A stretch of 64,000 nucleotides of DNA from Massospora cicadina (GCA_022478985.1 JAKSZP010015905.1:106215-170214), one strand, 5' to 3'. Shown: positions 23,290 to 34,653, counted from the first letter of the stretch. Numbers and translations are program-made. The notes: generated from the letters alone by a model not told the origin.

Positions 23290-24365
23290 AGACTGCCCTA
23301 TATAAGTTTATCAGAGCGAGTATCTGTCATTTTGGAGTCCCATTCTATTTTAGGGCATAGGAGGTAGTAAAACATATGAGTAAGTTAAAGAGCGCAATTA
23401 CTGGGAGGGCACCATGGAGACCATAATTGATGTCTTGGGCGCCTGTCTGACCTGCAAAAAGCAATTAAACTTTAAGACGCATTATCTCTACCAACCTACT
23501 ATGCTTTAACAACCCTTCCACAAATTAAGTATGGACGTGGTTGGTCCTCTACCCCAAGCTACTGAGGTAAATCAATATATTTTGGTAGGCATAGACCATT
23601 TTACCAAATGTGTTAAAGCTTTGGATCTTCCTGCTCAAATTACCAAAACCACGGCCACTTTCCTCTATCAGTATTTTTTGCTCGACATGGTTTCCCCCAG
23701 GTTCTTCTCTGTGATAATGGGAAAAACTTTACCTCAAGAGTGGTGAAGATCTTTGCTACCTCCAAGGGCACACAACAGCTCTGTTCCGCACCCTATAACC
23801 CCTTAACCGATGGTACCATAGAAAGAGCTAATGAGACCCTGGTCTCTATATTACAAAAAAAGCCACTTCAGATCCCCTTCAATGAAATCTTAATTTACCA
23901 AGTGCCCTCATGGCCTACCATAAAAGTTACCACTAAATCCTCAAAATGTCTCCTTTCCATGTATTGTATGGATGGGAACTTGGAGTGCCAGCATTATTGT
24001 TAAAGATATTTTGTCTGATAGGACTGGCCCTGAGCAAGCCAAGAAGAATTTGGCCCTGCACATCATTCAGTTACAATTAGAGGCTATGTCTAATTTGACC
24101 AAAACTGTCACAAAAGAGGTCTGAGAAGCTAATGAGCTCCCAACCTCTACCTTCCTATCAAGCATCTAACTTAGTGATGTACTATCATAATCATATCACT
24201 CTGAGAAGGGAGAAACTTAGTCTATTTGGAAGTACTTTTTGTAGTCACTTACAAGTGAAGGTAAGATTACTAAATCAAATTCCTTGTCACAGGAGTTACT
24301 GTCAACCGGGTTCATGGCCTGTTCTTGAAGCCTTATTTGCCCCCTAATAATATTGAAGGGGGTGA
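23290..24365 (+). pseudogene. Integrase relic and polypurine tract of element C
   Basis: Zinc-binding pair CLTCKKQL (near 23448), core MDVVGPLPQ (23531 onward, first Asp), VIMGKTLPQEW (23716-23746, corrupted second-Asp region), PYNPLTDGTIERANETLVSI (23791-23850, Glu kept). A C-terminal basic region runs to about 24345. GAAGGGGGTGA at 24355-24365 is the polypurine tract, touching the TGTTGG start of the 3' LTR. Confidence 0.7.
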
Positions 24366-24371
24366 TGTTGG
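24366..24371 (+). repeat. 3' LTR of element C, first six bases
   Basis: TGTTGG is all that remains left of element B. GTTGG (24367-24371) is the left TSD of B, and its partner at 47179-47183 continues directly into the C LTR (ACAATTATAAG). Confidence 0.8.
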
Positions 24372-24688
24372 CGTCAGGAAGTTGATATGACTGGACGATA
24401 TGCTACCCATAAGGTGGATCAGAGAGGGAATCAAGACACGTCTCGAGATTTATGGAAAAGAACATATGGATAGTAATCAATCAAAACCAATGATTATTTG
24501 GCAAATCAAAGGGAATTATGCTTAGATTCGATACAAATGAGAGTATCTAAAAAAGGGAGGATGAATAGAAGATTACCAAGCCATGGATTTATCCAGCTTG
24601 GGGAACTGAGATATAAACAGTCACATAAAGGATTGAAGGAGGAGGTATTTCTTGGTGATTAAGTGATTGCAGATAAGTCTGTGATTTA
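24372..24688 (+). repeat. 5' LTR of element B, left fragment
   Basis: Matches 46697-47012 (TACCCATAAGGTGGATC, GATTAAGTGATTGCAGATAA). Ends GTGATTTA where the Helitron starts. Contains a TATA-like GAGATATAAA. Confidence 0.9.
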
Positions 24689-25042
24689 TCTATATCTATA
24701 TATATAAAACAAAGTCATGTTAGTTACACTATTTATAACTCAAGAACGGCTGGACTGATTTTTATGATCTTTGCTTTGTTGGATTTGTCTCCGCCCCTAA
24801 TAGCAGAATAAATTTTTAAAAAATTTATTTTAATAGTAAAATAAAAAGGTTTATATGTAATAGGTAAAAACCTATATATACTTTGATGATATTTGCTATT
24901 TTGTTACAGCTGTGCAGTTTGATATTCAGTCGATTTTATATTTTAAATAGTTTTAAGTGGTTAGTGGTCATTTGGGTATTTAACAAGTTTATCTAAATCA
25001 AAACTTTAGATCACAAATCCAATTGATTTTAGAAATACCTCC
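24689..25042 (+). repeat. Helitron 5' terminal region
   Basis: AT-rich 5' end. The stretch TAGTAAAATAAAAAGGTTTATATGTA (about 24834-24859) recurs almost unchanged in the second Helitron-like 5' end at about 33294-33319, showing that the two belong to one family. No coding potential. Confidence 0.75.
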
Positions 25043-25060
25043 TCTAGCATAATCGGCTCA
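25043..25060 (+). repeat. LINE1 left target-site duplication
   Basis: TCTAGCATAATCGGCTCA. The right copy at 33078-33095 differs by one base (G to A). It also contains TAGCATAATCGG, which fits the tRNA A-box consensus. Confidence 0.9.
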
Positions 25061-25395
25061 AAAACCTCTCTCTCACAGATATCACTTTTATACCAAAAAG
25101 TGAATTGAACAAGAATTGAGAGAGCAACCAACTGCCATACCACACTGCAATTTTATAGAGCAGTGAACAAAGGCCAACCAACCAAGTGTAGGGAAGTCTA
25201 GCCACCCGTCTGTGCGCAGCACATAGAAATGGATGACTTGCCCACGCCAATTGTGAGTTTTCAACAAATAATACCAAGGTCGCTGAGATGGATGAACCAT
25301 CCGCTGATCTTCCCACCGGCCCAAGCCCTGATATGACTAAAAACAGGGCTGGGCATGACATGATGTATGCGCCAAGTAACGCACTGGAAGCATGA
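25061..25395 (+). other. 5' untranslated region of LINE1
   Basis: No convincing plus-strand ORF before about 25396. It would hold the internal promoter of a LINE. Overlapping minus-strand frames look like shadows. Confidence 0.5.
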
Positions 25396-26165
25396 ATGAC
25401 AATGAAATGAATAAACGTGTCAATGGGTCACAGAGCTCAAACAAATAGTGTGAATGATGGGGTCGACTCCCTAGGATCAATGCCCACTGACACCTTGATG
25501 ACAAGTGCAACCTTCCGGGAGAGAGGCCTGACGCTGAGAACAGCAGAGTCAGGAATAGTCCCCAATGAACCTCAATCAGCAGGGGGGACTGGGGCCTCGC
25601 AGGGTGAGAAAATTCTTGCTGATAATGCAAAAAACCTGGATGAGGTATTGATAGGATCCAAAACTGACTCTGATTCGAATAATGAAAATTGACAATTCAG
25701 ACCAATGGAATCAAACAATAAAAAGCTTTCTTCCGACATGGAGAAACTTGCTGAATCAGCTCAGGGTATTTGGGATTAAAACAAGTTGGACGCCAATCCC
25801 AAAACAACCCAGTTGGGGGGCAAATGGTCCCTGACCAAAATCAATTTGGGAGCATGAATAACTCATCAGGCGGAACGCCCATTGCACATTTGAGTATAAT
25901 CCCTGATGAAGGCATTCTGACAGGGGCCATAGCTTGACAATGCATCGACGGCTGACCCTGAATATCCAATCAATGAACCATGCTGATCCACTGAGGACCA
26001 ACCAAAGTGGGGGTGACTCTATATTGGGGGCCAAATCCAAGGGATCAGACACCTGAGAGGGATCAGCAAAAAAACTCAAAGTACTACTGGAAGGGGCTGA
26101 AATCCTGACAGCGGTCAAGTCAACAGCCAGGGCCCCAGTTAAATTTACACTGATCCAGTCAGACA
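25396..26165 (+). pseudogene. LINE1 ORF1, N-terminal low-complexity part
   Basis: Open stretch 25417-25692 (91 codons), rich in Ser, Asp, Asn and Gly, with no known domain (SLGSMPTDTLMTSATF, IGSKTDSDSNNEN). It is followed by Lys/Ser/Glu-rich pieces broken by stops up to the repeat region. A disordered N-terminus before a structured region is common in LINE ORF1 proteins. Confidence 0.55.
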
Positions 26166-27640
26166 TGTTAGAGCGTCAAGGCGTGTCTACCCGCGAGGTC
26201 AAACAATGGGAGGCTCTCCAGTTTCTGTACTCTACAGCGACTCAGTGGGTCTCTAAAGGAATCAAGCCAGCCATCACGGAAATATGGCATGCCCATAAAT
26301 TTTCTGCTGGAGCAGCCAAACGCTGACTCAACACCCAAATCTCAATAGATATGTCAGTACAATTTAAGGCGTCTCAAGTTCGAACTTAATATGCCCTGTA
26401 GTGGATGAAAATCCCCATGGACTACAAGGTGATAGAGGCTACCATCCACAAAGATTTAAAACTGGTAGATGCAAAAGCCTGGATGGAGGCTGGCATCGAC
26501 TTATTAAACGCGATGGAATACAACATGGCAGGCATTATGGCACTTACGCCCAAGCTGTCAGGAGCTTGGGCCTAAGCCCAACAAATTTAGCCATATACAC
26601 TAAACATTTCCTGAACGCATCTACGGCCCTCAAATGGGCCAGACACTCCATTCTGGTGGACATGGCACTGGAATGGTATAACACTACCTTCTCCTCAGAG
26701 GAAGCACTACTGTGGATCGTGGCTGGGTTTAAGGCAACCAAGGCCTTACACTGGTCTTATACCCATATTCCACCTGCCACTGCATCAGACCTGATGAAAG
26801 CAGGCTGGACAAAGGAAAAGGCAGTGAAATGGGGACCCTTTTGGGATTGGTCACCGGAAGAGGCCATCAACTGGTCCACCAATGGATTCACACCAATGGA
26901 GATGAAATACTGGGTCCGAGCAGGGGCCAATATGGACCTAGTGCGTGAATGGGCAGAACTGGGGGTGACCAAACTGATTCACAAAGCCCTCAGAGGCCGC
27001 CCATTCCTGATCAAAAAAGTGAAAAATCTAGCATGACGCCGAAACACTTGCCGAGGCTGCAGACTGGGATATGGCGAGGCTCACCCCCCATTCAGCCCAA
27101 CTGTGGATGGAGCATGAGATCTCGCCACAGGCAGCAACAGCGATGAAAGGGGTCACAACTCCAGACTTGGGCTGAGAATGGCTCAAAGTGGGGATCCACA
27201 TCAAAACTATCTGGGGCTGGAAGCAATCCTTCCCAGAACTGACAATAGCTGCCCCATATGCCGCAGAAGGCTTCACCCCCTCAAAGCATTTCAATGGTGT
27301 AAAGCGGGGGTTCGAGTGGACATGGCACAAGTATTCACAGATGGGGGCTGGAACAGCGTTACTGTAAGGGACTGGTGTCAGCGAAGTTTGAATACGCTGG
27401 GAATCCTCCAACAATACCTCCACCCAACATGCGGCCCAGAATCTGCTCTCAAATGGTACTGACTGGGGTTCTCACTAGCGGATGCCCTAGAGTGGCAGAG
27501 CCTGGAAATCAGAGCACAAAGGCTAAAAGTATTAACCGCCGTGGTATAAACAGTCACCAACTCGAAGCGTTCCTCAGCTGGGGTTTTAGCCTTGATGAAT
27601 CAGTGAAATGGATTCTGAAAGGAAAGACCCCCGCCGAAGT
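26166..27640 (+). pseudogene. LINE1 ORF1, 13-residue tandem repeat domain
   Basis: The reading alternates between two frames but the same period of 13 residues (39 bp) persists, with Trp mostly at the last position. Units include VSKGIKPAITEIW, IVAGFKATKALHW, MKAGWTKEKAVKW, STNGFTPMEMKYW, VRAGANMDLVREW and YWLGFSLADALEW. Consensus x3-G-F-S/T-x3-A-x2-W. Eleven units run without a break in 26560-27000, about ten more precede them, and decayed ones continue to 27640. The regular helix-turn look suggests a solenoid that could bind protein or RNA. I know of no LINE ORF1 with such an array. Confidence 0.82.
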
Positions 27641-28400
27641 ACCCAAACCAAGCGCAAAATCAAAATTGTACAGTGCGGCGGTGGCACATACAGAGGACAA
27701 CACCTGGAATGGAGCAGGGAGCCACATCGATTACATTTGTCAATTGATCAATGGGGGCTTTGCAGATCGCCAGGCACCAAAATCATACCTTAAAGATGCT
27801 ATCCAAGTCCACCTACAACTAGTGGAGGAGGAAGAATGGTATGACCTAATTCTGTCAATTTACCAGGAACTAGAAGAAGTCCTAGCGGGAGGGGACTTCG
27901 ACCATCACTGGGTCCCCAAATGGGGTTATATAGATATAGCAATCCCAGGCGAGTTGGACCACAAGAAACTCCTCGAAATTGGCATCAAGTACAAGGGGAT
28001 TTATCTGCAAATGGAACTGACCAGATATGTCAACCAAATGGCAAGGTGGGTTACCTTCCAGAACCTCCCCACTGACCGCGAATGAGAATGGGTACACAAA
28101 GCAATCTGGACCAGGTTGTCTTACTATGGGGAAGTACACAAATTCCGCCAAGCTGGTGGAGATTACATTGCAAAGTGCCTCCGCCCTTGGACAGTGGAAG
28201 CGCTGTATGAACTGGCCCCCTGGATGAAACTGATTAAGATTGCTCTACCCAGATTCATCCGCCTGCCCAGCCTTGATATGGTAGTATATGTCAAACAGGA
28301 GGATGTCAAACAAGTGTGCCAGTTCTGCTATCAGACTGGCCACACTATGGTTCAATGCCACCATTGTAAAGGTAAAACTACTTGGGAGTACATATAAAAC
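27641..28400 (+). pseudogene. LINE1 ORF1, C-terminal part with CCHC knuckle
   Basis: After the repeats comes an acidic helical part (LVEEEEWYDLILSIYQELEE, near 27817-27876), then a segment with YVNQMARWVTFQNLPTDRE (28027-28083) and KLIKIALPRFIRL that resembles the RNA-binding region preceding knuckles in fungal LINE ORF1. A perfect C-x2-C-x4-H-x4-C knuckle, CQFCYQTGHTMVQC, lies at 28317-28358. One TGA at 28084 and frame changes break it. The knuckle would bind LINE RNA. Confidence 0.75.
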
Positions 28401-29225
28401 CCCATTGAGGGGAATTACCAAGGTGGGCACCAAGACCTTCCTCCGCCTGAAAGCCAGATAATGGATCCCACGAAACTTAATGGAGGTAGTGGATATGAAA
28501 CGCCAATGACAAGAATTAGACCTGGCACACAGAGAGGCGTGGGAATGGGAAACGGCAAAATGACCCAAAGCAGATGACAAACCATTTATAAATCTGAACC
28601 CCAAATATTATGCAATGGACAAGGGAACCAGCCCAGGACTAGCAGAGAAACGTCCAACCCAAGTGGAATAGATGGTCTGGGAGGAGGAGAGATGGCAGAA
28701 GGCGAACCCAAAGAAGTCTTCTAAGAACAGGCAGCCACAGGATACCAACAAGTCAAAATCAAAGCCTGACAAGATGAAAGGGAATAAAAAAATGAATAGG
28801 AAGTCATCGGCATATGAGTCCAAGGTGACCAGAGAAAAAGTTACAGAAAAATTGAGATTGACAAAATTTTCTGGGCAAGTGTTGACTAAAAAATTGAGTT
28901 CCACCGATAAATCAAATGAAGGGGGGTGAATCCGGCTGATGGATGAAGACAAATCTGCCAGTCCACCCGAAGAAAACAGGGGGCACCTGGACCCAATCAT
29001 AAAACCATCCCATTAACCATTGACAGGGAGATGGGGATGACAACCAAATTCCCAGTGCACTAGATGCCCAGGAAAATAATCCCAATCCCAACCAACTGAC
29101 CCTGAAAACCAAATATCACACCCTGCCAATCATCGATACCACCACCAACGACCAACCTGACCTCTGTATGTGACTTGATTCACAACCCAAACAACGCTAA
29201 ACCTCATACCCATGGGTCGGGCAGC
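28401..29225 (+). pseudogene. LINE1 ORF1 tail and inter-ORF region
   Basis: Lys-rich open stretch 28672-28929 (KKSSKNRQPQDTNKSKSKPD), probably the basic C-terminus of ORF1, then Asn/Pro-rich broken sequence up to ORF2. Confidence 0.4.
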
Positions 29226-30190
29226 TGGAAATGAGGATAGCAACTACAAATGCTCGGGGGATGGTGAGCATACAAATAAGGAGGAGGAAAATGCACCACT
29301 TAGAAACTAATAATAATATTGACCTAATTTTTATTTCAGAAACACAAGCTGGTAACCAAAAGGAAATGGTGCCAAGCTCGAACTGTGACACAAAAAACCA
29401 TCCGTGGTCCTGCCAGATAGGCTATCAAGCCCTATGGATGGACCACGTGGCAATAGTTGCAATGGACAAGAAAATAGACCTGGAATTTGTAGAAGAAACT
29501 CATGCTGGTAGGATCTTGATAGCGATGGCTACAAACAGAGAAACTGGTAGGAGCATATGGGTGGTAGCAGTCTATGCCCCGCTGAAGCTCCACAAAAACC
29601 GTATTTTTGGGATTTCTTAGTGGAAGTGCCATCTGAAGTGATGACCGTAATTGCAGGAGATCTGAACTGCTGGATGAATGCAAGTTGTGATACATACCTG
29701 ATGAGAGAATGCCCCAACAATAAAGCTGACGAGATGCTTGATTACCTAGTTAAATTGGGGATGTGCCTAACAATTGACAAAGAAGATGATGACCTGGCCA
29801 ATCTAACATGGTGGACATATGATGCCACTGGATCCCCACTGTCAGGATCACGGTTAGACTACATCCTCATATCATCGGACCTTAGGCCAATGAAATCCAA
29901 CAGCGAGGTTAGCGTAAATGCTGAAAGCGACCACATGATCGTCTGGGTGGAGATTGACCTTAATGAACCCCTGAGGAAGCACGAGTGGCAATTGGCACCA
30001 GACACGTTGAGGAATGGGGATTGGCACCAAATGATAGATGCGGTACTGGATCAGCTGATAGCACATCTGGACAACCGCCTGGAGCTAGACCTGCTAGAAA
30101 GATGGACCTGGATCAAAATGAAGATGAAACACAATAGTATGAAGTTTGAAAAAGCAACCTCCCACAAGCAAATAGCTGCCGTGAAGTAAC
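29226..30190 (+). pseudogene. LINE1 ORF2, APE-type endonuclease
   Basis: Nicks target DNA to start target-primed reverse transcription. Motifs in order: ATTNARGM (29237 onward), FISETQAG (catalytic Glu, near 29329-29352), VVAVYAP (29563-29583), IAGDLNCW (29650-29673), SRLDYILIS (29847-29873) and ESDHMIV (29921-29941, catalytic His). A frameshift near 29580 separates 29231-29620 from 29557-30189. All key residues are readable although the gene is broken. Confidence 0.85.
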
Positions 30191-30329
30191 TGAAGTCTAA
30201 ATTAGAAAGCCTGAGGCTCACCCGCCAGGACAACGAGGACTGGTGGTGTGAGTACCAAACAATGCACAATAAATATTGGGCTATAATGATGAAACAAGAC
30301 TCAGAGAGATGAACCAATGCAACTTATCA

Positions 30330-31660
30330 ATATCAGAGCTTAATGGGGACAATGACCAAAGAGGGCCTTAAACACCTTAAGGAAGTCCAAACTAAGGCTA
30401 GGATACGGGAAGTGGAGACAGCGGATGGGGAAGTATCAACAGACCCTGAAACAATCAAGCGTGAAGTTGAGCTTTTTTATGGTGATCTCTTCTGACAGCG
30501 AGAAATGAGCGAATTGGCAACAAAAACCCTTATTGACCTGGCCATGCCAGCACTGGGAGGCTGTATGCTGGAAGACATCACCAAGCTATCCACCAAAATC
30601 TCTAATATTGAAGTTAAGAGAGCACTAAAGGAGTCACCAAGGATGAAAGTACCAGGCTCCAACAATATATGTGCAGAAATATACAGCATATTCTGAGACT
30701 GCATAGTGCCAGAGCTCAAAACCCTCTTTAACCACTGTTTGACCTATGGTAAACAAGTTCTAGGAGGACATGAGACCTGAATTGTACTCATGTACAAAAA
30801 AGGCCTCAAATGAAAACTTCAGAACTGGCACCCAATTGTGCTATAGAACACCAAGTATAAACTGCTCACGCGCATACTATCTAATCAGCTGATGGCAACA
30901 GCACCACGCATGCTATATAGGGCCCAACATGGTTTCATTAAAGGCTGTAGTATATGGGACAGTATAGGTTCAGTCAGAGCATACTTCAGGATATGAGGGG
31001 CACTGAACATGGATACCTTATGTTCCTCGACCTGGAAAAGGTGTATGACCGAGTAGTGTGGTCATTCCTACAGGAGGCACTGAAGGCAGTCAGTATCCCT
31101 GATACATTTTGGACATGGATAACGAGGCTATACTCAGGCCTGGTAATGAAGGTTATGGTTGCAGATGGCACAACCAACAAAATCTCTGTCAGGCAAGGTC
31201 TCTGCCAAGGAGACCCCATGTCACCAATACTCTTCAACTTTGTAGCTAACATTCTACTGGTGGCAGCGGACATGAAGCTTTGGGGTTTGGTCCACCCTAA
31301 CCAAATGCCACTGAAGATGCTAGCATTTGTGGATGATAAAGTTGTAGGAATAAGCTCATTGACTGACCTCCAGGGCGCCAAGGATCTATTAGCCCTTTAC
31401 CAGCTTGCATCGAATGCAAAAATAAACCTAGCAAAAACCTCAGTGATGAGGGTTGGCAACCCAAACTTCAGCCCACCAACTGACACAATGCTAATTATGA
31501 GCTCCCAGACAGTCCGATACCTCAGGATACTCTTCAATGACAAGGGACCAGCTGTACTGGAGACTGAACAAGAAGTATTAACAAGCTTATCATTTCAAAT
31601 GTCATGCTGGAAGGGCACCAGACTATGCTCGAGGAGAAAGTGCAGGTAATAAATATCTTC
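30330..31660 (+). pseudogene. LINE1 ORF2, reverse transcriptase
   Basis: Non-LTR reverse transcriptase. Motifs are MKVPGSNNI (near 30643), QHGFIKGCSIWD (30928-30960), FLDLEKVYDRVVW (31023-31060), GLCQGDPMSPILFNFVANIL (31198-31257) and the active site AFVDDKVVG (31324-31350; FADD usual, here FVDD). The longest open piece is 30954-31649. Stops occur upstream. Confidence 0.88.
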
Positions 31661-32990
31661 ATTTTCTTGAAACTATAGTATGTTGAGCATGTGCTGCCAA
31701 TAAGCCTAAACCTAGAGAAAAAGATTAGGTCAATGCTCCAAATTTCCTGTGGTTCAAGGCAAAGGCAGCACCAATTCCACTGGAAGCCCTGTCAAAACCA
31801 AAGAACAAAGGAGGCATGGGCCTACTGTACTTTGAATCTCATGCCCGGTGCATATGGGGGAAGCCATTTCTGAAGCTAACACAGATACACATGTGCTGCC
31901 CGACTCTAGCATAGGGTGTGAACTGGGCAAGAGCCCAAGGCCTCCAAGAGCCAGTCTCCCCCCAATCATTAAGCGAATGGATGGTGAACCACCCAAAGAT
32001 TACCTCATGAAAAGGTACCCTACACTACTGGCAACTCTACAATTGGGCCGTGTGCCAGGGTAGGTGTCATTCAAAAAAATCAGACCCAGAGGCTGACCAA
32101 ATTTGAAGAGATATTGAAGCATATAACACTGCAATGATTACTGCAACAAGCTGGGAGAAACTTAACTGAATCACCAACAAATATATAACCAAGTCGATCA
32201 GAATTAGGTACAAATCAATGCTGATAGAATATGGAGATCTGCTCCTAAAAACAGGGCACAATCCACCCACCTTCCCATGAATCCTTGATGACTGGAATAC
32301 CGAAGGCCATGACACCAACTACCTAATAAAGGGGTTGATTTTGAGCCTGAACACCCGCTTGGTTACAGCAAAACAGCGGTCAGTAACCTGGTGGATCCTT
32401 AATTGGGTATTCAAATCAGGCAAGCACAGTGGGCCAGATTACCAGCACAAAGAATGCCCCATATGCACCAAACCAGAAGCAGATATAGCACATAACTATT
32501 ATGAATGCTCCATTTTGAAAAATACTGGTCCACGATACAATATATCCTATCAGGCAATCATTCACCCCCGGGTATACATCTGTTGCAGGACCTGTTCTTT
32601 ATGAAAACCCTGAGAATGGCCTCAATCCAACTATGAGCCTTCCTTTACCATTATTGTGTATGGGGTAATTCACTGTGCGCTTGTTGCCAAGACTATAAGC
32701 AATGTGTGCCCCTATCACAGAGGTTTGGTATTGAAGACCATTTGGATTATCTCTGATCAGCTCTGCCGGATCTCAAAATTCTCGTGCATAATCCCCAGGT
32801 GTTGTAAGGCCATACGTTTGGCTTTCCCCACTGGATTGCTCATCGCATACAATGAAGCTACAAATCATCTTAGAATAGTATGGCCTGTAAGCCTGCCACT
32901 GCTTGAACTGTGGCTAGTGATGGCAATTGCCAATCAGCAATGGTCGGAGGTGCTAGAACTCTAGCGGCCCAAATCCCCAGTCTTTTTTCC
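31660..32990 (+). pseudogene. LINE1 ORF2, C-terminal region
   Basis: Thumb and C-terminal domain in pieces. A CPICTKPEADIAHNYYEC motif (32455-32508) matches the Cys/His cluster usual at LINE ORF2 C-termini. The coding similarity fades before 32990, where the 3' UTR begins. Confidence 0.6.
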
Positions 32991-33077
32991 CTCAGCTGAA
33001 TCACCTGTATTCCGCCCTCCCCTCTTACAATCCCTTAAAGTCCTTTTTAATAAGTATGGAGTTTTTTAGAAAAAAAA

Positions 33078-33152
33078 TCTAGCATAATCAGCTCAGCTTT
33101 TAGCTCTAAACTTCAAATCTATAAAAGGTCAGTTGTTCAAATCCTGATGTAA
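33078..33152. other. tRNA-like A/B-box sequence split by LINE1
   Basis: The right TSD (33078-33095) and following bases join the left TSD to give TAGCATAATCGG (A-box-like) and, about 55 bases on without LINE1, GTTCAAATCC (B-box-like, 33135-33144). TCAG...CTGA can pair around the B-box. The acceptor stem does not pair, so this is not a functional tRNA. It may be a decayed tRNA or SINE head. Confidence 0.35.
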
Positions 33153-33630
33153 TCTATATATATAAAAGCAAATGTGTATGTGTGTGTGCACGATACCCAG
33201 CCAAAAATAGAGCATGTAGAGCTCTTAAAATTTAGCTATAGGTGGATGGGAGGGGGTCTGTGTGCACCTTGAAGCCCGATTTTTATTTTTTATAGTAAAA
33301 TAAAAAGTTTTATATGTACCAAGTGAAAGTTTTATATGTTTTTAATGGAAATCGGTATATTGTTACAGCCAAGAAGTTTGATATTTGGTTAATTCGGTAG
33401 TTTAAATGGTTTTGTCAAGCGGTTGGTGGGTTTGTGTTGATTTATAAGCTTAACAGTTTAAATAAAGTTGATTGGTTTTGGTAAGTAGTTGTGATTTTGG
33501 TTGTTTTGATACATTTAGTTTTGGTTTATGAAGCAGTTGGTGATTGGTTGATTTTTATTCTAATAGGTTTTAGCTTAGTGGTTTAGTGGTTTAGTTAATT
33601 CGATAGGTTTAATTGGGTATGGCTGAATGG
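33153..33630 (+). mobile_element. Second Helitron-like 5' end
   Basis: Starts TCTATATATATAAAAGCAAA after an A and continues with AT-rich sequence parallel to 24689-25040 (TAGTAAAATAAAAAG, TTGTTACAGC, GTTTGATATT). It is either a second Helitron nested in the first or an internal duplication. No separate 3' end was found. Confidence 0.6.
33380..33630. repeat. Helitron T/G-rich minisatellite, left part
   Basis: Degenerate units of roughly 45-60 bp of the type TTGGTTGATTTxATAGGTTTxAxTTxAGxTxAGTGGTT. Continues at 39600-40080 beyond LINE2 and the SINE. Confidence 0.5.
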
Positions 33631-33819
33631 TTGGTAAATTTATATTTTTAAATTTATTGCGGGGAAGGCTGACCATGGGATGGATACTTCCAAATATGAC
33701 TCAGATGAGACAAAACTTAGTACCAGGGGAGGCACCCCAGAGAAGCGATGCTATCTCTTGTTGCCAGCGGGAACGCCACTTATGGGAAGGGGGAGGGAAC
33801 GTGTGTAGGGGACGTAGCC

Positions 33820-34400
33820 ACTATTGAGCACGTGTGGAGGAAGGGGTCTGATTTGATGAACCAGACTGGGAACTAGGAGGAGACCAGCTGTCGGCGACGC
33901 GGTGGGAGATATCCAAACATTCATGCTTGAAAGTGATCCACCAAATGAGACCGGAATCTGTGGACAGCTTCAGGGAGGGTGGGGATGGATCCAGCGATGG
34001 CATCCAAGACAATCATGTGGATAGTCCACATGGCAATTGCAACCACCAGAGCACGGAGGGAGGGTGGGAGGGGGAGGCCATTGATGAAGCAAACATATCT
34101 TTTGACAGACTGAGGGGATGTGTTTGATCCTGGCCTAGCAGACGTTGGACTTCGCGCCATATTACTTTAGAGGTGGGGCACTTCTCCAGGCGGTGAAACA
34201 GCGTTCCATACTGGCCACACACGACACAGGATGAGTGTAAAGCATTAGAGCGCTCAGCTGTACAATACACCCACCTCAGGCAGCGCCACACATGGGAGCG
34301 GACTTGAGGCTGCAACAGAGGATGGTGTGCGTATTTCCAGATAGTCTTTTGGGTCTCAGTGGAATAAAAGATGTCCATCATGTACAGGTAGTCCACCCTG
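33820..34400 (-). pseudogene. LINE2 ORF2, C-terminal zinc region
   Basis: Contains CVVCGQYGTLFHRLEKCP (near 34180-34235), a Cys-Cys-His-Cys cluster typical of LINE ORF2 tails, and HHPLLQPQVRSHVWRCLRW (near 34264-34320). The 34013-34396 stretch is open for 127 codons. A frame change separates it from the reverse transcriptase. Confidence 0.7.
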
Positions 34401-34653
34401 GATAGGACTTGGGGTCAAATGGGGATCATGCCATCATGGATGGGTAGCCCCTGTACCTCTTGTTGAACTGAGGAGAGGGGCGGCCTCTTTGGGTTGTATG
34501 TCCACTATTACGAATTCTTCACTCTGCGCTTTAAATGGAGAGTAGGATTCGTTTGTAGTGGGTTTTGGTCCCGTGAGGACCTGTGGCCAATGTGTTTGAT
34601 GCGAGGTATTTCATCAGGGAGTGGGGGTTTGATGGATTGTTGAGGCCCAAGGC

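Larger units (their letters stand above)
25061..33077 (+). mobile_element. LINE1, full-length 8.0-kb non-LTR retrotransposon
   Basis: Bounded by an 18-bp TSD (17 of 18 identical) and ending in a short A-rich tail (AGAAAAAAA). Order: 5' UTR, ORF1 with 13-residue repeats and a CCHC knuckle, ORF2 with APE endonuclease, reverse transcriptase and a C-terminal zinc motif. Frameshifts and stops disable both ORFs. ORF1 is very different from that of LINE2 and LINE3, so this is a separate family. Confidence 0.92.

Noticed and set aside
25046..33144. Functional tRNA gene interrupted by LINE1
   Set aside because: A- and B-box-like stretches are present, but the acceptor stem does not pair and the T arm has extra bases.
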